Of a stretch of 64,000 bases of DNA, positions 36,303 to 46,852 are shown one piece after another. Below the pieces are notes generated by a model. The model did not search any database. It was not told the DNA's origin and saw only the letters and a list, made by a program, of their open reading frames with translations. Where the stretch lies: NCBI GenBank assembly GCA_016720545.1, contig JADKKK010000003.1, forward strand, positions 310,001 through 374,000. Direction: 5' to 3'. The position numbers and the translations under genes were made by a program. Within the stretch, counting starts at the first letter, position 1. Each line of letters begins with the position of its first letter. Source of the DNA: Myxococcales bacterium (GTDB lineage: Bacteria; Myxococcota_A; Polyangia; Polyangiales; Polyangiaceae).

Positions 36303-37135
36303 ATGATCGACAGTGCCTCCTCCGTCCGCGCCCGGCTCGAAGAGACCGTCAGCGCCGTGCGCGCCAAGTCCTCCACCAACCTCGCGTCGGCCTCGTCCTC
36401 GGGAGCGGCCTCGGCGCCTTCGGTGACACGCTCGACGACTTGGTAAAGATTCCTTACCATGAGCTGCCCCACCTCCCGCAGTCGAAGGTGGTCGGCCACT
36501 CGGGGAACCTCTGCTTCGGCAAGGTGAACGGCGTGCCGGTCGTGTGCGTGCAGGCGCATTCACCTCTACGAGGGGCACTCGGTGGAGGCCGTGGTGCACG
36601 GCGCGCACGCTCGCGAGGCTCGGGGTCGAGTCGGTGCTCACTCACGAACGCCGCCGGCGGCATCGAGCCGGAGTGGGCGCCGGGCGATCTCATGGTGCTC
36701 ACCGACCACCTGGACCTCACGGGGCACAACCCGCTCGTGGGCCCCAACGACGACGCGCTCGGCCCGCGCTTCCCGGACATGTCGGCCGCGTACGACCCGA
36801 AGCTCCGCGGCGCCGCGCACCACGCCGCCCGCGAGGCGGGGTTCTCCTTGCGCGAGGGCGTGTACGCCGGCCTGCTCGGGCCGACGCAGAGACCCCCGCC
36901 GAGGTGCGCATGCTCCGCGCCCGGCGCGCAAGCGGTGGGCATGAGCACCGTGCTCGACACCATCGCCCTCCGGCACATGAAGGTGCGGGTGGGCGCGCTG
37001 TCCTGCATCACCAACCTGGCCGCCGGCCTCTCGAAGACCGAGCTCGATCACTCCGAGGTCGAGCAGACCGCGCGCGGCGCGCGCGAGCGGCTCACGGCGC
37101 TGCTGCGCGGCTGGATCCAAGGGGCCGCGGCGTGA
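36303..37135 (+). CDS. Purine nucleoside phosphorylase (PNP class I), frame broken
   Basis: About 277 residues from the ATG at 36303. It phosphorolyses purine nucleosides to free base and ribose-1-phosphate in salvage. Joined across frame changes near 36375, 36560, 36640 and 36890 it shows GLVLGSGLGAFGDTLDDLVKIPY (phosphate site), VGHSGNLCFGKVNGVPVVCVQ, HLYEGHSVEAVVHGARTLARLGV, LTNAAGGIEPEWAPGDLMVLTDHLDLTGHNPLVGPND, YAGLLGPT (purine-site loop), QAVGMSTVLDTIALRHMKVRVGALSCITNLAAGL. These are the trimeric PNP signatures. Its stop overlaps the GTG of the cytidine deaminase gene, making a nucleoside salvage pair. Confidence 0.8.
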
Positions 37136-37674
37136 GCGGGCGAGCCCACCCGGCCCCAGGTCGATCTCCTCGCCGCGCTCGTCGCCGAGGCCCGCGGCCG
37201 CCAGGCGCGCGCGTACGCCGTACTCGGGCTTCCACGTGGGCGCCGCGCTGCTCACGAAGAGCGGCCGGGTGTTCGTGGGTGCAACGTGGAGAACGCGTCT
37301 ACCCGCGGGCATCTGCGCCGAGCGCACCGCCATCGTCTCCGCTGATCGCCGCCGGCGAGCGCGACCCCGTGGCGATGGCGATCGTCACGCCGGGCAAGCG
37401 CGGCGGCTCGCCGTGCGGCATCTGCCGGCAGACCCTGAGCGAGTTCGCGCGCGACATGCCAATCGCGCTCGTGGGCGTGGACGGCGACAAGGAGGCGCGG
37501 CGTGACACGCGGCTCGCGGCGCTCCTGCCGGACGCGTTCGACTTCGAGCCCGAGCACGACCCGCGCTCGCGCAAGAGCCCTGACCCCGGGCGAGCCCAGG
37601 GCCGGCGCAAACGTGCAGGTTGCACACACGTCGTCGCTCAGAAGAAGCGCAGGCCAAACCCGATGGGCGCGTAG
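37132..37674 (+). CDS. cdd: Cytidine deaminase, frame broken
   Basis: Starts at a GTG overlapping the previous stop (GTGA). After frame changes near 37160, 37215, 37280 and 37345 the joined protein reads VDLLAALVAEARGR, YAVLGFHVGAALLTKSGRVFVG, GICAERTAIVSA (zinc Cys and catalytic Glu) and GGSPCGICRQTLSEFA (the PCxxC zinc pair), then PIALVGVDGD and LLPDAFDFEP. This is a standard short cytidine deaminase, converting (deoxy)cytidine to (deoxy)uridine. A normal end would be near 37550; the frame stays open to 37674 and overlaps the convergent gene, so the last ~40 codons are probably out of frame. Confidence 0.75.
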   Translation: MSGRAHPAPGRSPRRARRRGPRPPGARVRRTRASTWAPRCSRRAAGCSWVQRGERVYPRASAPSAPPSSPLIAAGERDPVAMAIVTPGKRGGSPCGICRQTLSEFARDMPIALVGVDGDKEARRDTRLAALLPDAFDFEPEHDPRSRKSPDPGRAQGRRKRAGCTHVVAQKKRRPNPMGA

Positions 37675-38852
37675 AGCACGCGGTTGTCGTTGGCGGGTTC
37701 GCGAAAATAGTAGCCAATGCTCGCTGTGATGAGCCACTGGCCATAGGGCTTCGTGGCCACCGAGAAGGCGAGGTCGAAGGTGGGCGAGAACACGATGTTC
37801 GTCGCCAGCTTGGTCGTCCCGGTGCAGCTCTGCGCCTGCCCGCCGAGCAGGCCAACCCCGAGCCACGCCCAGTCGCGCGCGCACGGGAGATCGCCGGGCC
37901 CATGGAGAGAAGTTCGAGCCCGCCACGCTGCCACACTCCGACCCGATGGCGGTGAGCGCGCGGACGAGGATCTCGGCGCGGCGCGTGAACGCGTAGCCGC
38001 CCTCGACCGCGAGCGATGGAGGCGCCGGTCGCGCTCGCCTCCTGCGGGCCTTGTCGGCCTTGAAGAAGGCGTAGGGGACCGCGACGAAGTGGGCGCCGAA
38101 CACGAAGCCGTCGGGCGCCGGAGCCGGCGGAGTCTTCGGAGGCACGGGCGGCGTAGGCGCGGGCACCTCGGCCGGCGGGGGCGTGACGCCGGGCGCGCGG
38201 CGCAGGCATCGCAAGACTGGGCCGCTTGAACCTGAGCGTCTCCGACGCGCGGGGCCCAGTGTGAGATCGCGCTCTTCGCGGTACTCATCGGCCTCCACGA
38301 CGACGTGGTGGGCGCCCGCGCCGAGGAGCACGGCGGTGGGGGTGCGCTCCTGCAGCTGCGCACCGTCGATGAAGACGCGCATGCCGGGCGGCTCGCTCTC
38401 GACGCGGAGGCGCGCCGCGCGCGCCTTCAGCTGTGCGGCGGCGACCGCGGCGGCGGTGGCGAACTCGCCCCGCTCGCCCTCGTCGGCGATGTACCGCTCA
38501 TAGCCGTCGACGGCGGCCTGGACGCGCCCGAGCCGCTCGTCGCAGGCGCGAGGTTGTAGACGATGACCGGAGCGTGGTGGAGCTGCTCCGCCTCGGCGAA
38601 GCGCTGTCGTGCGCCGAGGACGTCGCCACCCTGGTAGAGCTTCCTCCTCCTGGAAGAGAGAGCGCCCGCTCCACCGCCGGTGCTTCCGGCGCGGCCCGCG
38701 ACTCCTCGGCGCGGGCTGCGCGGGGGCGCGGCGGCGCCCCAGGTGAAGGTGGAGGCGCACGCGCACGCCACGCCAGCGCGCCGAGGCGGGCGGTGCGCGC
38801 CGACCACGGCCCCTCCCGCCCTCGCACGCACCGCATTCACGCGAGCGACCAC
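37638..38852 (-). CDS. TPR/PEGA-domain protein with outer-membrane barrel-like end, frame broken
   Basis: Joined across about four frame changes. An N-terminal signal-like stretch is followed by a tetratricopeptide-like part (KLYQGGDVLGARQRFAEAEQLHHAPVIVYNLA, then QAAVDGYERYIADEGERGEFATAAAVAAAQLKARAA). A PEGA domain follows (LRVESEPPGMRVFIDGAQLQERTPTAVLLGAGAHHVVVEADEY). After a Pro-rich linker come amphipathic strands (GFVFGAHFVAVPYAFFKADK, VEGGYAFTRRAEILVRALTAIG, TFDLAFSVATKPYGQWLITASIGYYF) ending APIGFGLRFF with terminal Phe, like an outer-membrane barrel. PEGA proteins in Myxococcota are cell-envelope proteins of mostly unknown role. Confidence 0.65.
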
Positions 38853-38910
38853 GCCTGGAAGCTAGCAGGCGCGACGCGGCGCGGGCCGAAAAACGCGCCC
38901 TCGCGCGACT

Positions 38911-40330
38911 CTACTTCTCCACCTTGCAGTCGAGATCCTCGCTCACGAGCTCTCCGCCCGCGGCGCCGCCGTCACGCACGTAGACGACGGTGAACCCGCC
39001 ACGCGGCTTCGCGAACAGGCGCGCCTCGGACGCCTTCTCGTCGTCCTTCGACACGGCGTACGCGCGCCCCTGCGAGCGGAAATCAGCGCCGATCGGCATG
39101 ATCCGAGGTGCCCTTCCCTTCTCGACGTCGTCGAGGTAAGATCCAGCGCTGGCCCTTGTCGTCGCGGAGGGACTCGGGCGCGGGCCGTGTGCGCCGTGAG
39201 TCTTCGTCGGTCACGTTCGTGGGCCCTGCGGGCAGCGTACCGCCCGCGACGCGCGCGCCGCGAGGGTCCTGCACGCCCCTTGCCGGTCGCCTGGGCCGCC
39301 ATGAGCACGGTGTCGCGCCGTCGCGGGCGATGTCGGGCATCTGGAGTAGCCGGGGTAGCTCTTCGGCGCCCATCGGCTTCTTGTCGTGCGACACGAACGA
39401 CGCGACGAGCCGCCCGCGTGCCACGAAGAACGAGCCATCCCGAAGCCGTCGGAGATGGGTGTCGTAGTCGATTCCTGGAACGGGCTCGCGCTCATCGGCG
39501 TGGCGTACGAGGGCCCTCGCTGTTCCGGCCTGGCGATGGTGAGCCTCGCCTGGGACTTGGCGTCCGCCTCCGTCCACCACCGGACCTTGAAGCTCGACAC
39601 GACGACCTCCTCGTTGCGCTTGTGGGGTCGAAGAACGGACGGCAGTCGCGCTCGCGGTAGGGCCAGGCCGCCGTGATGTGGTGGGCGGCGACGAACGCCG
39701 GCACCGGGTCTTTCGAGGTCTTTGGATCATCGAGCACCGCCGGGCGCTTCCAGTCGACCCCAGCGCTCCGTGACGTTCGGTGGGGCCGCACACGATGGCG
39801 CTGCTTTCCGGGCCCGCCGGGTCGGGCGCCCTGGAACCTCGCGAAAGTCGACGAACGCCCCACGTTCGCGCCCTCGATCTTCGCGGGCGTCACGCGCCAG
39901 ATGATGCGCGTCCCTCGCCGGCCTTCGGGGCGCTTGGCGAACTCGAGCCGGGTTCAGGTGACCTTCTTTAGGCCGCCCGCCGCCCTCTCCTTTGACGTTG
40001 AAGAGCACGCACGGCGTGTTACCGAGCGCGAGCCCGACGACGTCGGTGCCGTCAGGGGTCCCTCCGCCGTGAGCCCCGTGAGTGTTGACCCTTGGTCCAC
40101 ACCTTCTGGTTCACCGTGCAGGTGGGCTTCAGCTCCGGCGCGCTCGGCGCGCTGGACGCTCGCCGTCGCGACGGGCTGCCCGACCGCCGCGCTCGCCGTG
40201 GCCGACGAAGCATTGGCGGCGCCGCCGGTGTCGTCGCTTCTTCTTGGGCAGCCCAGGAGGGCCGTCGCGGAGAGCGGTGACGACGAGAGGCAACAGCGGA
40301 GCGGCCCTTGCTCACGGGCGATGCTACCAA
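38911..40330 (-). CDS. Large lipoprotein of unknown function, heavily frame-broken
   Basis: Probably starts at the ATG at 40330 (VASPVSKGRSAV) and, after an early frame change, continues SSPLSATALLGCPRR, a lipobox. Recognisable pieces in different frames are ELKPTCTVNQKVWTKG, FKVRWWTEADAKSQARLTIARPEQRGPSYATP, and the end GADFRSQGRAYAVSKDDEKASEARLFAKPRGGFTVVYVRDGGAAGGELVSEDLDCKVEK. There are at least six frame changes, so the middle cannot be reconstructed by eye. Beta-rich and exported; family unknown. It is next to the polyphosphate kinase gene on the same strand. Confidence 0.5.
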
Positions 40331-40345
40331 GGTGCCGCTCGCGCG

Positions 40346-42626
40346 TCAACCCCAACACACCTCAGTCGGACGGTTCTTGCGGCGTCGCGTCGTCTTCGGC
40401 ACCTTGCCCTCGGCGGAGAACGCTGCGCAGTGGGCATCTGCCGGAAGCGGCTCTGGCCGGGCCGCGACCTCCGCGACGCGGACCACCTCTCCGGTGCTCT
40501 TGGAAGCGGTACTGCGAGCGGAACGCCGGCGCGCCCGCCTTTGGCCGACCCCTGGCCAGCGCCCGTCGCTCTGGAGGGCCCACGACCCGGCCGTGTCCTG
40601 GCTCGAGATCGAGCATGTCCGCGCGGAGCTTCGCGCGCAGGGTGGCCCTCGATGGGGATCATCACCTCGACCCGCCGGTGAGGTTTCGCGGCATCCAGTC
40701 GGCGCTCGAGAGATAGGACCTCCTCTTTTCCGCCGTTGAAGCGGAAACACGCGACCGTGCTCAGGTACCGATCGACGATGGCGCGCCACCTCTGATGTTT
40801 TCGCTCACGTTCGGGACACCGGGTCGCAGGCAGCAGATACCGCGAATGAGCAAGGTGATCTGCGCCTGCCTGGGAGGCGCAGTAGAGGGGCCTCGATCAC
40901 GTCTTCGTCGACGAGCGAGTTCATCTTGGCCACGATGCGCGCCGGCTTCCCGTGGCGAGCCTGCTCGGCCTCCCGCGCGATGAGGCCCAGCACCCCCTCG
41001 TGGAGGCCGAGGGCGCGACGATGAGCGGGTTCCACGCGCCGGGCGCTGTAGCCGGTGAGCAGGTTGAAGAGCGACGACGCGTCTTCCCCGATGCTGGTGC
41101 GGCACGTGAGGAGCAGAAACGTCGGTGTAGTGCCTCGCGGTCCCCGGGTTGTAGGTGCCAGTCGACAGGTGCACGTACCGCCGCAGTCCGGCGCGCGCCG
41201 GACGATGAGCAGGCACTTCGCGTGGGTCTTGAGGCCCATGAGGCCATGACCACGTACACGCCCGCTCTGCTCGAGGGTGCGGGCCCACTGGATGTTGGAC
41301 TCTTCGTCGAAGCGGGCCTTCGAGCTCGACGATGGCGGTGACCTGCTTGCCCGACTCCGCGGCCCGCGCGAGCGCCTTGACGATGGAGAGTCGCCGCCGG
41401 CGCAGTAGAGGTCTGCTTGATGCCAACACGTCAGGGTCTTCGGCCGCGCGGCTGACGAGTTCGACGATCGGATCGAACGACTCGTAGGGGTGGTGAAGCA
41501 GGATGTCGCCGTCACGGATGGCAGCGAAGATGTCCTCCGCGTCGCGCAGCCAGGGCACGGCAAGCGGCACGTCCGGCTCATCCCGCAGGTTGCGCCGCTC
41601 CTCGCGCGCGAACAGCGCGAGGGGATCGCTCACGTTCAGGACCGCCGTCGTGCGGTAGACGTCGCGCACGGGTCGAGCTTCAGGGCCTTCACCAGCTTGG
41701 AGAGCGACGCCTCGGTGTACTCTCGGACACCTCCAGCCTGACGGCGTTGCCGCGCTCGCGGCGGCGGGGCTCTCCTGCTGAATCGTCTGGAGGAGATCTT
41801 CCGCCTCCTCCTCGTCGATCTCGATGTCGAAGTTGCGTGTCACGCGGAACGCGTAGACCCCCTTCAGCCGCACCCCTGGGAAGATCATGTCGACGTGCCG
41901 CGCGACGATGTCCTCGAGCAGCACGAACGCGTGCGGCGCGACGACGCCGCGGCGCTCGGGACCAGGCCCACCATCATGAGGCGAGCAACATCGTGGGCAC
42001 TTGCACGACGCCGAAGTTCACGTCGCCCGAGCCGTCGCGCGAGAACATGACGCCGAGGTTCAGGCTCTTGTTGCGCACGTGAGGAACGGGTGCCCCGGGT
42101 CGATCGCGATGGGCGTGAGGACCGGGAAGATCTCGCTGTGGAACCGCTCGTCGAGGCGGGCGAGCGCGTCCTCGGGGAGCTCCGCGGGCTTCAGCCACGC
42201 GTAGCCTTGCTCGGCCAGGGCGGGCAGGAGGTGGTGCTTCAGCACCTCGTCCTGGTGGAGCATCATCTCGTGCACTCGCTCGGAGATGCGGGTGATCTGT
42301 CGGCCGCACGCTCATGCCGTCGGGGCGATCTCGCCGACCACGCCGGTGAGCTGCTGCTTAGGCCGGCCACCCGGACCATGAAAGAACTCGTCGAGGTTCG
42401 GGTGACGATCGCGTGGATTTCAGGCGCTCGAGGAGCGGCACGGTCTCAGTCTCGGCCTCGGCCAGCACGCGCGCGTTGAACTCGAGCCAGGACGCTCGCG
42501 GTTCCAGATAGAGGTGCGGGGCGCGCAGGTCGTCGGCCTCGCGGCTCGCCGGTGGCATCGACGCGGAGGTCGGTGCGGTCCGGCGGGCGACGTGGTGGAG
42601 AGCGGCGCCGGCTCGATGGGATCCAT
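40346..42626 (-). CDS. ppk: Polyphosphate kinase 1, heavily frame-broken
   Basis: Makes polyphosphate from ATP. From the ATG at 42626 the order of PPK1 blocks is kept although frames change eight or more times: SWLEFNARVLAEAETETVPLLERLK (N domain), YAWLKPAELPEDALARLDERFHSEIFPVLTPIAIDPGHPF, MFSRDGSG, LLEDIVARHVDMIFPGVRLKGVYAFRVTRNFDIEIDEEEAEDLL, FAAIRDGDILLHHPYESFDPIVELV (with the phosphorylated His region), GLMGLKTHAKCLLIVRR (catalytic His-x-Lys), YVHLSTGTYNP, and the final EHGRVF. A normal PPK1 is about 700 residues, which fits the span. This essential-type gene is strong evidence that the breaks here are sequence errors. Confidence 0.8.
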
Positions 42627-42699
42627 GCGTGGTCCGTTCTGCAAGAACGCTTTCGGAACACCAACTTGCGCGCAACCTAGCCCGACCTGCGTCAGGGTC

Positions 42700-44552
42700 A
42701 CGGGAGGCGACGACCCGGGGGCCGACGGCTGGTCGAAGCGCGGCGCGCTCCGACAGCGCGGTCGTTCCGCAAGAAGACCGCGTGCCCTGAGTTCGCCGTC
42801 TCCGTGTAGCTCGCGAGACCCACGCCGCGCTCTCGGGGCGGTGCTCCCCCCGAAATCGCGGACCGACTCCTGCCAGGTGATGAGCGGCGCTTTGTCGTGA
42901 AACGAACGCGGCCGGCGGCTTCGCGCGGAGCGCGCGAGGGAAGTCGCGCTCGTGCTCGTCGCGGAGGGCCACGATCTGGCGGGCCTGCACGGGGTTGGGG
43001 TGGAGGCCGACGGGATCCGGCAGGTTGCCGCCCGCGAGCGCGGCGTCCGGGTTAGGTCGTAGGCGTAAATTTAGGGCGTCGCGCTGAGTCGCTGGGCGAG
43101 GAAGAGGACGTAGGGGGGTCCATGCCGTAGGTCTGGACGCGCTCGTCCGGTTGGGTCGTGAGGCGCAGGTACAGAGGCGGCCTGACGGAGCTCCCACGGG
43201 AAGAAGTCGCTCGTCTGGAAGTACACGAGGTAGTCGTGCGACGTGCGCTCGATGGGGTCCCGGGCCTTCGTGAGGAGCCAGAGGCCCTGCACGTACGGCG
43301 AAATCGGCATCAACGTGGCGACCCGCAGCAGAGCGCGGCGCGCCGCAACGATGGGCAGGAGGCGATCGGGACGCCGCCGGGGCGCGGAAGGTGCGCTCGG
43401 CGTACCAGCAGACGAGCAGCACCCACTGGAGGCTCACCCCGCGCTCACCGGGTGGAAGTGGTAGGGAACCCTTTGCGCTGCGCGAGCATTTGCTCGCGAG
43501 GCCACTAGCGGGGGGCGAGCGCGATGGCGAGCGCGGCGCGGCAGCGTGCCCGTCGCGATGAGGCTCACGCCATCACCGCGCTCGTGGCGACCGCCGCCGC
43601 GGCGGGTGGAGAAGCCATCGAGGCCGAGGATCTCGTAGGGGGTGCGCGGCCAGATGAACCGGTACATGAGCGGCACGTCGACGAGGTAGGTGCGGAAGAA
43701 CACCACCAGGTCCCCGAGGACCGCGAGGTAGAGCAACTGCGTGGCCGCGCCGAGCGCCGCGCCGACCGCGAAGGCGAAGAGCCGTCGCTTGCGGGGAGTG
43801 GGCACGTCGTCCACGAGGAGGGTCGCGATCTGAACGACCGTGAACAGGGCGTACGTGGGACGCCGAACCACAAGATGAGCGAGCGCGCCCGCCCACACGA
43901 GCGCAGCGCGCCCAGGGAACCAGGCCCCCTCCCCCGCGCGGCTGATGGCGGCGTCGGACTCGCCGTTCCGCATGCGGTCTTGGGCGGCGAGCGGGAGGCC
44001 GAGGAGGTCAGCGGGAACCAGTCGCGAAGCTCTCTCGCTGGGCCGTCCCAAAAATGTAGAGGAGATACTGCCCGCACTCAGCACCACCCAGGCGGCCAGC
44101 GCCCAGCCGGACCGGGAGGCGATCTCGCGGACCCACCGGGCGGCAGGCCCTGCCCGGAAGGTTCGGCCTCGCCCGCCGCCCGATCCAGGGATGCACGCGC
44201 CCACGAACGCGAAGGCGACGCCGCTCTCGAGATCGAGGACATGGAAGACGTGCTCGTCGGCGCCTCCCAACGAGAAACGCGATGTGGACCCGGTGGGTCA
44301 GCGGGCCGTTGACGTCGCGCACGTCGCGGTAGTCCACGTCGCCCTTCAGCACGGCCCAGGCGATGTACTGGAAGATCCCCTGGTCGCGCCCGAGCAGCCG
44401 AGGTCGCCCGGCAGGTGGCGTCGACCCACCAGTAGAGCGGGGGAGCGCCACGACCAGCGCGGGAGCAGCACCCGGAGGGCTCGCTGCCCCGAGGACGAGG
44501 CTCTTCTTGCGGGGCTCGCGGGCATGTCGGCGCCCGGCGTGCTTCCCATCAT
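42700..44552 (-). CDS. Multi-pass membrane glycosyltransferase-like protein, heavily frame-broken
   Basis: Probable ATG at 44552 (MMGSTPGADMPASPARR). The first loop LLGRDQGIFQYIAWAVLKGDVDYRDVRDVNGPL, with Asp-Gln after the first membrane helix, resembles the D-x-G-x-F-x-Y...Y-R-D-x-x-D loop of GT39/ArnT-like enzymes that use lipid-linked sugars. Many hydrophobic helices follow (ALAAWVVLSAGSISSTFLG, LFAFAVGAALGAATQLLYLAVLGDLVVFFRTYLV). A soluble C-terminal part includes DFFPWELRQAAS, GPPYVLFLAQRLSATP, LNPDAALAGGNLPDPVG and ARQIVALRDEHERDFPRAL. It probably transfers sugars at the periplasmic face. The exact end is uncertain; it directly precedes ppk. Confidence 0.6.
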
Positions 44553-44670
44553 TGGCCCGGAGAAGCAAGCGCGGGCCGCCCCACCCCGTGGGGCTGGACA
44601 CCTGCGACGTGCCTGCAAAAGGGCTCACGTCCCGACCCCAGAGGGGAGCACAATTCCGCTCCACTCCCAG

Positions 44671-45769
44671 GCGAAGCTGTTCGGCGCCTCAACGTCCCTC
44701 AAGCCGGTCCTGGAGCGCGCCCGCGCCCTGGCCGAGACCCTCGAGCTGGCTCAGGGCAAGCATCTGCTGGTCTCGCTGCGCGGCACCCCGATCCCGACGG
44801 GATCGCCTCCGCGCTCGCGCTGTCGCACATCGCGCTCCGGCTCGGTGTGGGACGTGACGTGGTGGTTACCGCGATCTGTCGCACCGCGAGAACCGCGCGC
44901 TGGTGAAGCTGCTCAACATCGAGCTCAGAAGATGCGTAGTGTCGCGGAGATAGGTCAGGTCGACTACCTCGCGTTCGTCGACTCCCGACATCGATCCCGA
45001 CCTCGGGGCGCCGGGGCATCGAGGTGCTCGCGATCGTAGACCACCACCGCGCGCAGACCCCCCAAGGCCCGCTTCGTGGACATGCGCCTCGACGTAGGGG
45101 CCACGGCGACGATGCTCGGGTACCTCCAGGAGCTGGCGCCGCTCGACAACTCGAGCGAGGAAGACCGCCGCGTGGCGACCGCGCTCATGCACGGTCTCGC
45201 GACCGACACCGACGACTTCCAGCTCGCCAAGGGCATCGACTTCCGGGCCGCGGCCTACCTCACCGAAATGTGCGACAAAGACCTACTCACCGACCTCAGC
45301 CGGCGCCTCATCGCGCCCGAGGCGATGGACGTCATCGCCCGCGCGCTCGCGTCGCTCACGGTCCGGAGAAACTTCGCCATGGCCGGGGTCGGGTTCGTCT
45401 CCGACGGCGATCGCGACACGGTCGCGCAGGCCTCGACTCCTCGTACGCCGCGAGGACATCGACACCGTGGTGGTGTACGGCGTCGTCGGCGAGCGGTTCA
45501 TCGAAGGATCGCTGCGCACGCATTCGGCGAGCGTCGACCCCGCCGCCTGGCTCGAGAAGGCGTTCGGGCACGACGACCGCGGGCGCGCGTACGGCGGCGG
45601 CCGCCGCGACAAGGGCGGCTTCCGCATCCCGATCGGGTTCCTTGGCCGCTCGACCGACCGCGCGCAGCTCTGGCAGCTCGTGGAGCACGCGATGCGGCAG
45701 GCGCTCGTGCGCCAGCTCGGCGACGAGGCCATCCCTCAGCTCCCGCCCTCTGTCCAGACTCCGGGCTGA
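44671..45769 (+). CDS. DHH-family phosphoesterase (NrnA/RecJ-like), frame broken
   Basis: About 365 residues if rejoined; the start codon is not visible, so 44671 is approximate. Landmarks: LKPVLERARALAETLELAQGKHLLVSLRGTP, RENRALVKLLNIEL, VDYLAFVDS (Asp motif), LAIVDHHRAQTP (the DHH motif), VDMRLDVGATATMLGYLQEL, ALMHGLATDTDDFQLAKGIDFRAAAYL (late Asp ligands), and a DHHA1-type end with YGVVGERFIEGSLRTHS, RGRAYGGGRRDKGGFRIPIGFLG (a GG-x-R-x-x-x-GG motif). Frame changes lie near 44810, 44935, 44990, 45075 and 45450. It probably degrades short oligonucleotides or cyclic dinucleotide products. The formyltransferase-like gene follows after 7 bases. Confidence 0.7.
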
Positions 45770-45776
45770 AGGGTCG

Positions 45777-46760
45777 GTGGCCCGCCTCCGCGTCGCCTTC
45801 GTCGGGCTGCCGCTCGCGGCGCTCCTGCTCGCCGCGGACGGCCACGACGTGGTGTACGCGGGCATTTGCCGGGATCGCGCGCCGGGCACCCGCCGGCTTC
45901 GGGCGCGACTCGGCCGGGGCCGCGTGTTCGTGAAGCCAAGCCTCACCGCCCACGCCGACCGCGTGCGGGCCCTCGCGCCCGACGTCGTGGTGAGCTGGTT
46001 CTGGACTCGCAAGGTGCCGGCCTCGTTCCGGGAGGCCGCCCGCCTCGCGGCGTTCGGCGTGCACCCGTCGCTCCTGCCTCGCCATCGCGGCGGAGACCCG
46101 TATTTCGCAGCCATCGATGCCGGGGACACGGTGACCGCCGTCACCGCCCTGCTCCTCGTAGACGCCGACGACACGGGGCACGTTCTCGGGCGGCGCGCGC
46201 TCACGTTCGACCCGTCGTGGAGCGCGTGGCGGCTGGCGAAGCGCCTCGATCGCCCCTCGCTCTCGCTGCTCCGGGAGGTGACCCGCGCCTACGCGGAGGG
46301 CCGGCCGCCCACGCCCGAGCCTCAAGACGAGGCGCTCGCGACCGAGGCAGGGCTGCTCTCGGAGGAAGACCTCGAGCTCGATCTGTCCATGACGGCGGAG
46401 CAGCTGGCCCGGCGCGTGCGGGCGGCGAGCCCGTACCCGGGCGCGTACCTGTTCGTGGGCGAGGCGCTCCTCACCATCGTCCGCGCCGAGGCGACGCCGG
46501 CCGCGCCGCACGGTCTTCAGCCCGGCGAGATCGCCGTGGATCCGGGGGGCGCGGCGATCGTCAAGACCCGCGATGGCGGCCTCCGTCTGCTCGCGGCGCG
46601 CCTCGCTGACGACGACGACGACGCGCCGGACGAAGCGGGCGAGCGCGAGCCGGGGCCGGAGCGGAGCTGGATCGTGGCGAGATCGCCGATCTCGTGCGCG
46701 CGCTCGCGCGGGGAGGCGAGGAAAGACGGTTCCCTTGAACCGAAGGCTTACGTAGACTGA
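45777..46760 (+). CDS. Formyltransferase-like protein (Fmt fold)
   Basis: 327 residues from the GTG at 45777. VARLRVAFVGLPLAALLLAADGHDVVYAGI is the Rossmann-like start; DVVVSWFWTRKVPASFREAARLAAFGVHPSLLPRHRGGDPYFAAIDAGD carries the formyltransferase HPSLLP signature; LLLVDADDTGHVL holds the Asp of the active site. In Fmt and relatives the residue two before that His is the catalytic Asn (N-V-H-P-S); here it reads G-V-H-P-S. A C-terminal domain (ELDLSMTAEQLARRVRAASPYPGAYLFVGE, RAEATPAAPHGLQPGEI) resembles the Fmt C-terminal barrel. It may transfer another one-carbon group or be inactive. The last 40 residues are basic and may be out of frame. Confidence 0.7.
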   Translation: MARLRVAFVGLPLAALLLAADGHDVVYAGICRDRAPGTRRLRARLGRGRVFVKPSLTAHADRVRALAPDVVVSWFWTRKVPASFREAARLAAFGVHPSLLPRHRGGDPYFAAIDAGDTVTAVTALLLVDADDTGHVLGRRALTFDPSWSAWRLAKRLDRPSLSLLREVTRAYAEGRPPTPEPQDEALATEAGLLSEEDLELDLSMTAEQLARRVRAASPYPGAYLFVGEALLTIVRAEATPAAPHGLQPGEIAVDPGGAAIVKTRDGGLRLLAARLADDDDDAPDEAGEREPGPERSWIVARSPISCARSRGEARKDGSLEPKAYVD

Positions 46761-46852
46761 GGCGCTCGACCATTCGCGCCCCCTCGGCCCCGCAAGAGAG
46801 CCATCGGGTATTGACTGCCCACGCTGGGATCAGAGCCTCAGGAGAGTGCCCC

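Noticed and set aside
40000..44700. Several medium-length plus-strand frames opposite ppk and the glycosyltransferase
   Set aside because: They lack motifs, while the minus strand gives ordered PPK1 and membrane-transferase blocks across frame breaks.
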